A DNA stretch of 64,000 nucleotides from JAGTVG01 sp964543195 (GTDB lineage Bacteria; Bacteroidota; Bacteroidia; Cytophagales; Cyclobacteriaceae). The stretch covers positions 1-64,000 of the forward strand of contig CAZIXF010000011.1 in NCBI GenBank assembly GCA_964543195.1, written 5' to 3'. The translations under genes and the position numbers were made by a program. Shown one piece after another: positions 1-7,775 of this stretch; positions within the stretch are counted from its first letter, which is position 1; each line of letters begins with the position of its first letter. A model generated the notes under the pieces. That model was not told where the DNA came from. It was given only the letters and a program-made list of their open reading frames with translations, and searched no databases.

Positions 1-12
1 ATACTCACCCAT

Positions 13-69
13 ACTCATCGTATGCGTTAAAGTCATCCGATGAGTTAAATATAAAATCATACGATGAGT
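13..69. repeat. inverted repeat with alternative pairing partners
   Basis: ACTCATCGTATG at 13-24 is the exact reverse complement of CATACGATGAGT at 58-69, and pairs at 11 of 12 positions with CATCCGATGAGT at 34-45, leaving a 9-nt loop. Two mutually exclusive hairpins are therefore possible. The block lies downstream of the leftward DUF4296 gene but has no T-run on that strand, so it is not a typical terminator. The window edge cuts off further context. Confidence 0.55.
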
Positions 70-95
70 GATATCTATTATATAATTTTCTGTGA

Positions 96-437
96 TTAAT
101 CGGCATTGGAAACCCTTTCTCGCACACTCAGGCTATCGACTACAGCGGAATAGATCTCCTCCATCTTGCCTACATTTTCAAGATAATACTGGTAACTTCT
201 GTAATAAGCCGAGTCGGATACGCCATGTTTTTCGAAAAGTTTTTCTTCAAGTTCAGGGAAGAATTTCTTTACCGTGTCTTTCGGTATCCTTACTGAATTT
301 ATCCTTGCCTCTATTATATGGAGATCGATCAGGATATCCACCATCTTCTGCTCAGACAAAATCCCTTCAGGCTTTTTATCCTGCCTGCTGCAGGCAATCA
401 GCGCCAAAAACATTAAAAATACAGCGATTCGTTTCAT
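96..437 (-). CDS. DUF4296 domain lipoprotein
   Basis: A small exported lipoprotein of about 113 residues resembling the Bacteroidota DUF4296 family, whose function is not known. The chosen start (ATG ending at 437) gives a clean signal MKRIAVFLMFLALIAC with lipobox LIAC; an in-frame ATG five codons upstream would place two Cys before the signal and is less likely. The mature part is mostly helical and charged, with the family-like stretch ILSEQKMVDILIDLHIIEA followed by a Tyr-rich segment (YYRSYQYYLEN). It is transcribed away from the Bat genes and stands alone in the window. Lipidation and membrane attachment are inferred from the lipobox; the family call is from overall resemblance. Confidence 0.82.
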   Translation of the reverse strand: MKRIAVFLMFLALIACSRQDKKPEGILSEQKMVDILIDLHIIEARINSVRIPKDTVKKFFPELEEKLFEKHGVSDSAYYRSYQYYLENVGKMEEIYSAVVDSLSVRERVSNAD

Positions 438-647
438 AAAAGGACAACACAAAATTACCGGAATGATTGATCTTTTCTAAATCCGGGTCGTATAAATATA
501 CATCGTCTGAGATAGTATACTGATAACTGGTAATGATTAATATTTAACACATTGCTCATTATGGATAAAACGCTACCCTAAACCGGAAAGTTGTATTAAT
601 TTCATATAATTCCCTGTAGGGAGAATTGGCTGTTGGAATAATGCTGC

Positions 648-678
648 TTGTCATATATAGTCAGATTAGATAGTTTTG
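648..678 (+). promoter_or_regulatory. Bacteroidota-type promoter of the bat genes
   Basis: TTG at 648-650, a 20-nt spacer and TAGTTTTG at 671-678 match the Bacteroidota sigma factor consensus TTG-N19/20-TAnnTTTG. The predicted start of transcription near 684 leaves a leader of about 13 nt before the ATG at 697. Confidence 0.6.
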
Positions 679-696
679 CCATAGATAAATTATGAT

Positions 697-1575
697 ATGA
701 AGGAGCTACTCAAAAAACTGCGGAAGTATGAAATACAGATCCGGAAATTCATCAACACCCATATGCAGGGTGATTTCCATTCTGTTTTCAAAGGATCCGG
801 GCTTGAGTTTGATGACGTAAGAGCTTATCAATATGGTGATGATATCCGAAGTATTGACTGGCACGTAACGGCCAAAGGACATGGCACTTATGTGAAAACT
901 TATCGTGAGGAAAAAGAACAGACCGTGTTTTTTGTGCTGGATGTAAGTGCTTCACAGGAAATAGGGAATCCCGGGAAAGAAAAAATTCAGATAGCGAAGG
1001 AAATTTGTGCGGTTCTGGCGCTTTCCGCATTAAAGGAATCCTCCGAAGTGGGGTTGATCTGTTTTTCTGACCAGAAAGAAAAATATGTGAAGCCAAACAA
1101 GGGTATGAAACATGCTTATCAGATCTTCTCCGAGATCTTCAGCCTGGTGCCGTCCTCCATAAAGACGGATATAAGCCGGGCTATCCTATATACGTTAAAC
1201 CTTTTGAAACGAAAAAGTATAGTGATCTTTATTTCTGATTTTATTGATGAAGGATTTGACAAGAATCTCAAAGCGCTGGCAAGAAAACACGATCTTGTGG
1301 TGATTCATGTATCGGATAAAAGGGAAACCAATCTGCCGAAACTGGGGATCGTTCCGCTTTACGATAAGGAGAGTGGCAAAACACTGTGGCTGAATACCTC
1401 ATCGGGATATTTCAGGAATGATCTTGATAATACATTTTCCGGAAAACAGAAAGTATTGGAGGATCTATGCCGGAGGCATAATGCCGATTACCTTCAGGTA
1501 GATACGGATGAAGATTATGTGCCTAAATTAATTAAGCTTTTCAAAGTGAGAAAAACAGTAAAAAAGAGTGGGTAA
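697..1575 (+). CDS. DUF58 family protein (Bat operon)
   Basis: A 292-residue cytoplasmic DUF58 protein. The family signature is seen around residues 35-60 (GSGLEFDDVRAYQYGDDIRS, then IDWHVTAKG) and is followed by a von Willebrand A-like core beginning VFFVLDVSAS, with the MIDAS-like DxSxS motif as DVSAS. DUF58 proteins normally sit beside a MoxR AAA+ ATPase and BatA-type proteins, where they are thought to act in envelope stress or metal-dependent complex assembly; no biochemical role is firmly known. It is the first gene of a three-gene unit whose reading frames overlap by 8 bp each, so translational coupling is likely. No moxR gene lies upstream inside this window. Confidence 0.9.
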   Translation: MKELLKKLRKYEIQIRKFINTHMQGDFHSVFKGSGLEFDDVRAYQYGDDIRSIDWHVTAKGHGTYVKTYREEKEQTVFFVLDVSASQEIGNPGKEKIQIAKEICAVLALSALKESSEVGLICFSDQKEKYVKPNKGMKHAYQIFSEIFSLVPSSIKTDISRAILYTLNLLKRKSIVIFISDFIDEGFDKNLKALARKHDLVVIHVSDKRETNLPKLGIVPLYDKESGKTLWLNTSSGYFRNDLDNTFSGKQKVLEDLCRRHNADYLQVDTDEDYVPKLIKLFKVRKTVKKSG

Positions 1576-2461
1576 AAAAGCAATTATACACCTGATTCTT
1601 TTCCTTATCTCCCATGCCATTGTTTTCGGTCAGGAAATCAGGGTTAATGGAAAGTTTTTGAAAGATACCGTTAAAGTGGGAGAGGAGATCCCTTATTCCA
1701 TGTGGGCATGGTATCCATATGATCAGGATATCATATTTTCCGACTCCACTTATGATTATTCCCCTTTCGAATATGTCTCCAGAACATATTTTCCCACGCG
1801 GACAGACAGCCTTGTCAGTTTTGACAGTGTAGTTTATAAGTTAACCACATTCGAGATCGATTCTATACAATATTTACAGGTTCCGGTATTTGCCAAACAG
1901 GTTGAAGACAGCACGTCGATTTACCCGGCATTGGATTCGATCATACTGGAACACGTGATCAAGGAATTGCCGGATTCGATCGATTTCAGGGAAAACACGG
2001 CTTTTCTTTATGTTCCCGGCGAAATTAATTATCCTGTAATTCTTTTCGCAGCTGCCGTTTTGATTATACTTATTGTGTTGGTGGTTCTTATTTTTGGTAA
2101 AAAAATTGCAAGAAAGTATCGTGTCTGGTTAATGACGAGAAGGCACAGGAAATTCGTCGATCGATTTGCCGGGAAGTTGAACATTCTGAAAAAAGGGAAA
2201 AATGGTATTAAACCGGAAATCATATTGAATGACTGGAAGAATTATATGGAAAGCCTGGAGCGTGAGCCATATACCAAACTGACTACCAAAGAACTGATAT
2301 CATTACATGCCGATCAGCGGCTTAAGGAAAACTTACGTTCCATCGACCGTTATATATACGGCAGTCTTACTGACCGGCCGTTGTATGAAAATTTCGAAAA
2401 ATTGCTGGATTTTTCGCGTGAACGATATGAATTAAGGAAAGAAGAGGTAAGTCATGGATGA
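1568..2461 (+). CDS. Bat operon membrane protein, hypothetical
   Basis: A 297-residue protein starting at a GTG that overlaps the end of the DUF58 gene by 8 bp. It has an N-terminal signal (hydrophobic residues 5-20, ending near VFGQE), a beta-rich periplasmic part with a BatD-like flavour (residues 22-155), one membrane span at about 157-178 and a basic cytoplasmic tail (KKIARKYRVWLMTRRHRK) with a helical C-terminal domain. Proteins of this layout usually occupy this position between DUF58 and BatA in Bacteroidota; their exact function is unknown. The position argues for a periplasmic partner that passes to the cytoplasmic DUF58 protein through its tail, which is inference. Confidence 0.85.
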   Translation: MGKKAIIHLILFLISHAIVFGQEIRVNGKFLKDTVKVGEEIPYSMWAWYPYDQDIIFSDSTYDYSPFEYVSRTYFPTRTDSLVSFDSVVYKLTTFEIDSIQYLQVPVFAKQVEDSTSIYPALDSIILEHVIKELPDSIDFRENTAFLYVPGEINYPVILFAAAVLIILIVLVVLIFGKKIARKYRVWLMTRRHRKFVDRFAGKLNILKKGKNGIKPEIILNDWKNYMESLEREPYTKLTTKELISLHADQRLKENLRSIDRYIYGSLTDRPLYENFEKLLDFSRERYELRKEEVSHG

Positions 2462-3506
2462 TCAGACGATGAATACGGCAGACTGGCTGGATCTGAAATG
2501 GTTTGACCCGGCCACTTTTGAGAATTTCCAGTGGGAATACAAACAATTATTGTGGCTATTGGCACTGGTGCCTCTTGTTCTTCTGCTTAAATATCTGATT
2601 CAGTCCCGGTTCAAGCAAAAACTCCTGATCGCTTTACCAAAAAGCAGCCTTAAATGGAGCCCTGTGAGCCTTCTTCGATACATCCCTGACTTTCTGCTGA
2701 TGATCATTATGGCATTGATCATTGTCAGTATGGCCAGGCCTCAGACGACAAATGAGCAGGTGGAACAATGGACGGAAGGTATTGATATCATGCTGGTGGT
2801 TGATATTTCAGAATCCATGCAGATCCAGGATTTCAGCCCCAACCGGCTGGAGGCAGCCAAAAAAACTGCACTTGACTTTATTGAGGGACGTTTTCAGGAC
2901 CGAATTGGTCTGGTGATCTTTTCCGGTGATGCTTATTCACTTTCACCGTTAACGCTGGACTATGAGCTTTTGAAAAAATATATCGGGGAAATTGATTTTG
3001 AAATGATCGAGAACAGGGGCACCGCGATCGGGAGTGCCCTTGCAGTAGCTACCAACAGGATGCGGGAATCCGATTCAAAATCCAAGGTGTTGATCCTTCT
3101 GAGTGACGGGGATAATACGGCAGGGAATATCGATCCGATCACAGCAGCTGAACTGGCTCACTCTTATGGAATTAAAATATATACCATTGCCATAGGAAAA
3201 GAAGGCAGGGTTCCCTTCGGCAAGGATTTTTTTGGCAGGACCCGGTATGTCGAAAACACCCTGGACGAGACCAATCTCAGGCAGATTGCAGCGATCGGTG
3301 AAGGAAGATTTTACCGTGTATCGGATAATGAAGCCTTGCAAAATGTGTTTGCCCTGATCGATGAATATGAAAAAGCTGAGATCAAGGAAACGCGATATAA
3401 GGATACGAAGGATTTTTATGTTGTATATCTCAACTGGGCGATTTTATTTTTGCTTGCCTGGCTTGCCTTGAAATCCACTTTCATATCGAATGTCCTGCAG
3501 GATTAG
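2454..3506 (+). CDS. batA: BatA-like von Willebrand factor A membrane protein
   Basis: A 350-residue membrane protein with two N-terminal spans (about 31-49 and 78-94), a von Willebrand A domain and a C-terminal span (about 325-344). The metal-ion-dependent adhesion site is intact: D117, S119 and S121 in DISES, T190 in NRGTAIG, and D218 in LSDGD. The domain should therefore bind a divalent metal and a partner protein. It overlaps the preceding gene by 8 bp. The usual following genes batB, batC and batD are missing: after a gap of 82 bp the next gene is on the opposite strand. The symbol is given by family and order; BatA and BatB are close homologues, so BatB is possible. Confidence 0.88.
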   Translation: MDDQTMNTADWLDLKWFDPATFENFQWEYKQLLWLLALVPLVLLLKYLIQSRFKQKLLIALPKSSLKWSPVSLLRYIPDFLLMIIMALIIVSMARPQTTNEQVEQWTEGIDIMLVVDISESMQIQDFSPNRLEAAKKTALDFIEGRFQDRIGLVIFSGDAYSLSPLTLDYELLKKYIGEIDFEMIENRGTAIGSALAVATNRMRESDSKSKVLILLSDGDNTAGNIDPITAAELAHSYGIKIYTIAIGKEGRVPFGKDFFGRTRYVENTLDETNLRQIAAIGEGRFYRVSDNEALQNVFALIDEYEKAEIKETRYKDTKDFYVVYLNWAILFLLAWLALKSTFISNVLQD

Positions 3507-3588
3507 TGAATGGGGTGACGATAACTTTCCGCATTCATCAAACCTGAGCTTCCCTGATATCGACCAATCCAAGGGATCATGCCTCCCC

Positions 3589-4401
3589 TCAAAGCGAAGC
3601 GATCAATTCCCTCATGATCAGGGTCATCTTAGGTTCGGCAACGGTAGAAGCCTGGATCACTTCTTCAATCGTTACTTTCTTTATTTTTCCTTCCACACCC
3701 AGGTCAGTGATCACCGATATGGCAAAACATGGAATATTCATTTGTCGTGCCACCAGATTTTCAGGTATAGTCGACATGCCCACCGCATCGGCACCGATAA
3801 TGCTGAGGTATTTGTATTCGGCGGGGGTTTCAAGGTTGGGTCCCTGAACGGCTGCATATACTCCCGTACTCACCTTTATATTATTTTTTCCGGCAATATC
3901 GCGGGCCTTTTCTATCAATTCCTTATCATAGGGCTCGCTCATATCCGGAAACCTCGGCCCCAGCTCATCCAGGTTTTTGCCCCGGAGAGGATTTTCAGGA
4001 AGCATATTGATCTGATCGCTGATGATCATCAGGTCACTGATCTGCTGGTCTTCCCTGAGTCCTCCGCAGGCATTGGAGATAAAAAGATTTTCAATGCCGA
4101 GAAATTTCATGACCCTTACCGGGAAGGTGATCTGCTGCATGGAATACCCTTCATAATAATGAAATCTGCCCTGCATACAGACCACATTTTTACCGGATAG
4201 TTGTCCGAAGATCAGCTTGCCTGAATGACTTTCAACGGTAGAAACCGGAAAATTAGGGATATCCTGGTATGAGATAGTCTCTTCTATCTGGATTTCATTG
4301 ACAAGTGCACCTAATCCGGTTCCTAAAATTATACCCACCCCGGGGGTTTTACTATAACGGCTTTTTATATATTTGGTGGTTTCTTTAATTTGTTCAATCA
4401 T
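3589..4401 (-). CDS. punA: purine nucleoside phosphorylase, class I (trimeric type)
   Basis: Catalyses phosphorolysis of purine nucleosides (inosine, guanosine, or xanthosine) to base and ribose 1-phosphate in purine salvage. The 270-residue length fits the trimeric PNP class. Seen: the phosphate loop GVGIILGTGLG, the HSGKLIFGQLSGK segment, the GRFHYYEGY motif, the ISNACGG strand and the base/ribose region GADAVGMSTIPE. The ATG ending at 4401 gives the usual start MIEQIKETTKYIKSR; an upstream in-frame start at 4437 would add 12 non-family residues. The gene converges with batA and is divergent from dnaN. No operon partner is visible. Confidence 0.93.
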   Translation of the reverse strand: MIEQIKETTKYIKSRYSKTPGVGIILGTGLGALVNEIQIEETISYQDIPNFPVSTVESHSGKLIFGQLSGKNVVCMQGRFHYYEGYSMQQITFPVRVMKFLGIENLFISNACGGLREDQQISDLMIISDQINMLPENPLRGKNLDELGPRFPDMSEPYDKELIEKARDIAGKNNIKVSTGVYAAVQGPNLETPAEYKYLSIIGADAVGMSTIPENLVARQMNIPCFAISVITDLGVEGKIKKVTIEEVIQASTVAEPKMTLIMRELIASL

Positions 4402-4571
4402 GGTATTTTTGCCTTCGTTGCCGGACAAAATAAACAAATATTCTTCATTTTATATTCATGCCGGAAAAAGAATATTAACGGTATTATTTTGAGAAGTTGA
4501 TTATGGTATTAAATTGCGTTATTATTTATAAATTTACCGGGATATCATAAAAAAATAACATTTTATCATCC

Positions 4572-5696
4572 ATGAAATTTATTGTTACCTCTACGGCACT
4601 GTTAAAACAATTACAGAACATAAACGGGGTGATTACCACTAATCCGGTAGTTCCCATCCTGGAAAATTTTTTATTTGAAATTGATGGTGGTAAACTGACA
4701 ATCACAGCCTCGGACCTTCAGACCTCCATGATCACGGAAATGGAAGTGGAAGCCAAAGATAGCGGAAGTATAGCTGTGCCTGCCCGTATCCTTCTCGATA
4801 CGTTAAAAAATCTTCCTGAGCAACCGGTCACTTTTTCCATCAATGAGGAAACGTTCAGTATCGAACTGAGCTCGGATAATGGCCGGTATAAATTATCCGG
4901 TGAAAATGCTTCGGATTTTCCGAAGGTACCCACCGTTACCGACGGCATATCGGCCGATATGTCTACGGAGGTGTTGACCAGTGCAATAACCAATACCATT
5001 TTTGCCACGAGTAATGATGAGTTGCGTCCTGCCATGACCGGCGTTTATGTCAATATAAATCAATCGAGCACCATATTTGTGGCTACCGACGGTCACAGGC
5101 TGATCAAATATATCCGGAACGATGTCAAGGCGGAAAGTCAGAATACCATCATTATACCAAGAAAAGCGCTTAATCTGCTAAAAAATATTCTTCCGGCTGA
5201 AAACTCAACCGTATCCCTGGAATATAATCCCTCCAATGCGTTTTTTAAGTTTGGGAACGTGCGTATGATATGCCGGCTGATCGATGAACGATATCCTGAC
5301 TATGAAAACGTGATCCCCAAAGACAACACGAACATTATGACCATTAACCGGATGGACCTGTTGAGTTCATTAAGAAGAATAGCCATCTATGCGAATAAAA
5401 CCACCAATCAGGTAAAGCTCAAGATCACAGGAAGTGAATTGCATATTTCAGCCGAAGACCTCGACTTCAGCAATGAAGCGAACGAAAGATTAAGCTGTGA
5501 ACATGAAGGCGAAGATATTGTGATCGGATTCAATGCCCGATTTCTTATAGAAATGCTTTCCAATATCGAAAACAAGGAAGTGCTTTTAAAATTATCAGAA
5601 CCTAACCGCGCAGGCCTGATCGTACCTAACGAAATGGGTGATTACGAAGATCTGCTCATGCTTGTGATGCCGGTCATGTTGAATAATTATACCTGA
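4572..5696 (+). CDS. dnaN: DNA polymerase III beta sliding clamp
   Basis: A 374-residue processivity clamp, the normal length for this family. It forms a dimeric ring that tethers DNA polymerase III to DNA. Recognisable: the N-terminal strand MKFIVTSTALLKQLQNING, the DLQTSMITEM segment, LDTLKNLPEQPV, the central VATDGHRLIKY motif and the C-terminal end with LLMLVMPVML, which forms the protein-binding pocket region. It is not next to dnaA, which is usual in Bacteroidota, so there is no evidence here for a replication origin. It converges on murA with 91 bp between the two stops. Confidence 0.97.
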   Translation: MKFIVTSTALLKQLQNINGVITTNPVVPILENFLFEIDGGKLTITASDLQTSMITEMEVEAKDSGSIAVPARILLDTLKNLPEQPVTFSINEETFSIELSSDNGRYKLSGENASDFPKVPTVTDGISADMSTEVLTSAITNTIFATSNDELRPAMTGVYVNINQSSTIFVATDGHRLIKYIRNDVKAESQNTIIIPRKALNLLKNILPAENSTVSLEYNPSNAFFKFGNVRMICRLIDERYPDYENVIPKDNTNIMTINRMDLLSSLRRIAIYANKTTNQVKLKITGSELHISAEDLDFSNEANERLSCEHEGEDIVIGFNARFLIEMLSNIENKEVLLKLSEPNRAGLIVPNEMGDYEDLLMLVMPVMLNNYT

Positions 5697-5717
5697 TCGG
5701 TCAGAGGGGCTATAATC

Positions 5718-5741
5718 CTTCCAGCCTTTCGATCTTTGCAC
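5718..5741 (-). repeat. 24-bp duplicate of the murA 3' end
   Basis: Bases 5718-5741 are identical to 5793-5816, which encode the last residues of MurA. Read on the minus strand the copy gives LSAKIERLEGL and a stop, against LGAKIERLEE at the true end. A shorter third match (ACCTTTCGATCC) is at 5761-5772. The copies are 75 bp apart. Confidence 0.7.
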
Positions 5742-5787
5742 TCAAGGCAATATTTCACCAACCTTTCGATCCCTGTAGCCAGGGATG

Positions 5788-7098
5788 TTATTCTTCCAGC
5801 CTTTCGATCTTTGCACCCAGTGATCTCAGGCGCTGATCAATGAACTGATAACCCCGGTCTATCTGCTCCACATTGGAAATAATGCTGGTGCCTTCTGCCG
5901 ATAAGGCGGCAATCAACAGGGCTACACCGGCCCGGATGTCGGGAGAGCTCATTTTAATACCCTTGAGAGGGAATTTCCTGTCGAGCCCGATCACGGTGGC
6001 CCTGTGAGGATCACAGAGGATAATCTGGGCTCCCATATCGATCAGTTTATCCACAAAGAAAAGCCGGCTTTCAAACATTTTCTGATGGATCAGGACGGTT
6101 CCCTTCGCCTGGGTAGCCACAACAAGGGCAATGCTCAGCAGGTCTGGTGAAAACCCGGGCCAGACTGAATCGGAAATGGTCATGATCGAACCATCGATGA
6201 AGGTATCGATCTCATAATGCTCCTGAGCAGGTACACGAATATCATTTCCATGGTATTCAAACCGTATACCCAGTCTTTTAAAAACTTCAGGCATGAGGCC
6301 AAGATGCTCTATTCCGGCTTCCTTAATGGTAATGGATGATTGGGTCATAGCAGCCATGCCAATGAAACTTCCTATTTCGATCATATCCGGAAGCAGGACA
6401 TGTTCTGTACCATGGAGTGAATCAACGCCTTCAATCCTGAGCAGATTGCTGCCTATACCGGAGATCTTTGCTCCCATGTTATTCAGCATTTTACAGAGTT
6501 GCTGTACGTAGGGCTCACAGGCAGCATTGTATATGGTAGTCGTTCCTGCAGCCAGCACGGAAGCCATTACGATATTGGCGGTACCGGTAACCGAAGCTTC
6601 GTCGAGCAACATGTAATTACCGGTTAACTGCGAGGCATCGATCGTAAAAAAATCATCGTTCTTGTTGAAATCGAACCGTGCTCCGAGCTTCTGGAATCCA
6701 AAAAAATGGGTGTCCAGGCGCCGTCTTCCTATTTTATCACCTCCGGGTTTAAGTACCCTGGCTTTGCCAAAACGGGCCAGAAGCGGCCCCAGTATCATGA
6801 TCGATCCGCGAAGACTGGATGCTTTTTCACGATATTGATAGGTTTCGAGGTATTGAATATCGGGATTGCTGGTCCTGAACTTAAAGGATCCCTTTCCCGG
6901 GTTTTCTATAGAAACTCCCAGATCTTTTAGAATATCCATCAGGACATTCACATCGCGGATATCCGGTATGTTATGAATGGTTACCTCATCGGCCGTAAGC
7001 AGCGTGGCGCAGATAACCTGCAGGGCTTCATTTTTGGCTCCCTGGGGAAAAATTTCCCCACTCAGGGGTTTGCCACCTTCAATCCTGAAGGAAAGCAT
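5788..7098 (-). CDS. murA: UDP-N-acetylglucosamine 1-carboxyvinyltransferase, Asp-type
   Basis: First committed enzyme of peptidoglycan synthesis: it transfers enolpyruvate from PEP to UDP-GlcNAc in the cytoplasm. The 436-residue length is normal. Seen: K22-N23 in QGAKNEAL, the active-site loop GPLLARFGKARVLKPGGDKI and RRRLDTH after it. The residue at the position of the catalytic, fosfomycin-alkylated Cys (Cys115 in E. coli) is Asp121. Asp at this position is known to keep activity and to give insensitivity to fosfomycin, as in Mycobacterium and Chlamydia; I believe it is also the common form in Bacteroidota. The stop of the upstream DUF4290 gene abuts this start codon, so the two are co-transcribed. 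Confidence 0.97.
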   Translation of the reverse strand: MLSFRIEGGKPLSGEIFPQGAKNEALQVICATLLTADEVTIHNIPDIRDVNVLMDILKDLGVSIENPGKGSFKFRTSNPDIQYLETYQYREKASSLRGSIMILGPLLARFGKARVLKPGGDKIGRRRLDTHFFGFQKLGARFDFNKNDDFFTIDASQLTGNYMLLDEASVTGTANIVMASVLAAGTTTIYNAACEPYVQQLCKMLNNMGAKISGIGSNLLRIEGVDSLHGTEHVLLPDMIEIGSFIGMAAMTQSSITIKEAGIEHLGLMPEVFKRLGIRFEYHGNDIRVPAQEHYEIDTFIDGSIMTISDSVWPGFSPDLLSIALVVATQAKGTVLIHQKMFESRLFFVDKLIDMGAQIILCDPHRATVIGLDRKFPLKGIKMSSPDIRAGVALLIAALSAEGTSIISNVEQIDRGYQFIDQRLRSLGAKIERLEE

Positions 7099-7734
7099 TT
7101 AATTTCGTTTTCTTCTGGACTTTTTTCCCCGGTGACCACCGGACGGGGCGCTGCTCCTTTTGGGTCTTTCCTTTACAAGGTATTCGAAAAGATTGTTTGA
7201 TGTAACCTTTTCTTCATCGATGTCGAGTTTACCACCGGATAGCTCTCTGATATTTTTTATGATGGTTGCATCGCTGAGGTTTTCTTTATTCCATAACGAG
7301 GCAAAACTCTTCATCAGACGGCCGATATAAATTATTGCAGCTTCCCTTTCTTCATCATCCTCCATCTCAACGGCCTTGTCGATCATTAACTGGACATTAA
7401 GGCCATAGTGTTTATACCGGATATCATCCCTGTTTTTGTATTCAAGGCTTTCCGGTTTTTTATAGATCAATTCCTTTTTGGGATAGGGAAAGGGGCTGTC
7501 GATATCCAGGTTAAAATCGGACATGATGATCAGGTCATCCCAGAGTTTCTGGGAATCTTCCCCACCTTCTTTTGCCGAAGGATTGATCTGTTTCATCAGA
7601 TCAACAATGGCTTTGGCATAGCTGTTTCTTTTTTCCCTGTCTTCTATGGTTAGCAGGTAATTGACAAGGTTCTGTACATTTCTGCCATATTCTTTCAGGA
7701 TCAATGGTTCCCTTTGAGTATTATAATCATTCAT
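7099..7734 (-). CDS. DUF4290 domain protein
   Basis: A 211-residue soluble protein of the Bacteroidota-specific DUF4290 family, of unknown function. The family-like start MNDYNTQREPLILKEYGRNV is followed by a largely helical, charged domain (residues 15-165) and a basic, low-complexity C-terminus (RPKRSSAPSGGHRGKKSRRK) that could bind nucleic acid or acidic surfaces. Its stop codon directly touches the murA start, and it follows the helicase gene by 41 bp. The DUF4290-murA pairing is, from memory, common in this phylum and suggests a link to cell-envelope synthesis, but no direct role is known. Confidence 0.9.
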   Translation of the reverse strand: MNDYNTQREPLILKEYGRNVQNLVNYLLTIEDREKRNSYAKAIVDLMKQINPSAKEGGEDSQKLWDDLIIMSDFNLDIDSPFPYPKKELIYKKPESLEYKNRDDIRYKHYGLNVQLMIDKAVEMEDDEEREAAIIYIGRLMKSFASLWNKENLSDATIIKNIRELSGGKLDIDEEKVTSNNLFEYLVKERPKRSSAPSGGHRGKKSRRKRN

Positions 7735-7775
7735 TGTGTTTATGCTTAGGTGTGAGCCTTTTTAAAAGTCTTTAC

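Noticed and set aside
450..457. TAATTTTG as the promoter of the DUF4296 gene
   Set aside because: It would leave a leader of only a few bases before the ATG at 437 and has no -33 TTG.
3490..4200. Long plus-strand frame opposite purine nucleoside phosphorylase
   Set aside because: The minus-strand frame has all PNP motifs; the plus frame is a codon shadow.
4572..5696. dnaN as a sign of the replication origin
   Set aside because: No dnaA, no DnaA-box cluster seen, and dnaN is often unlinked from oriC in this phylum.
5769..5786. ATCCCT / AGGGAT hairpin between dnaN and murA as a terminator
   Set aside because: Six-bp stem with no T run on either strand.
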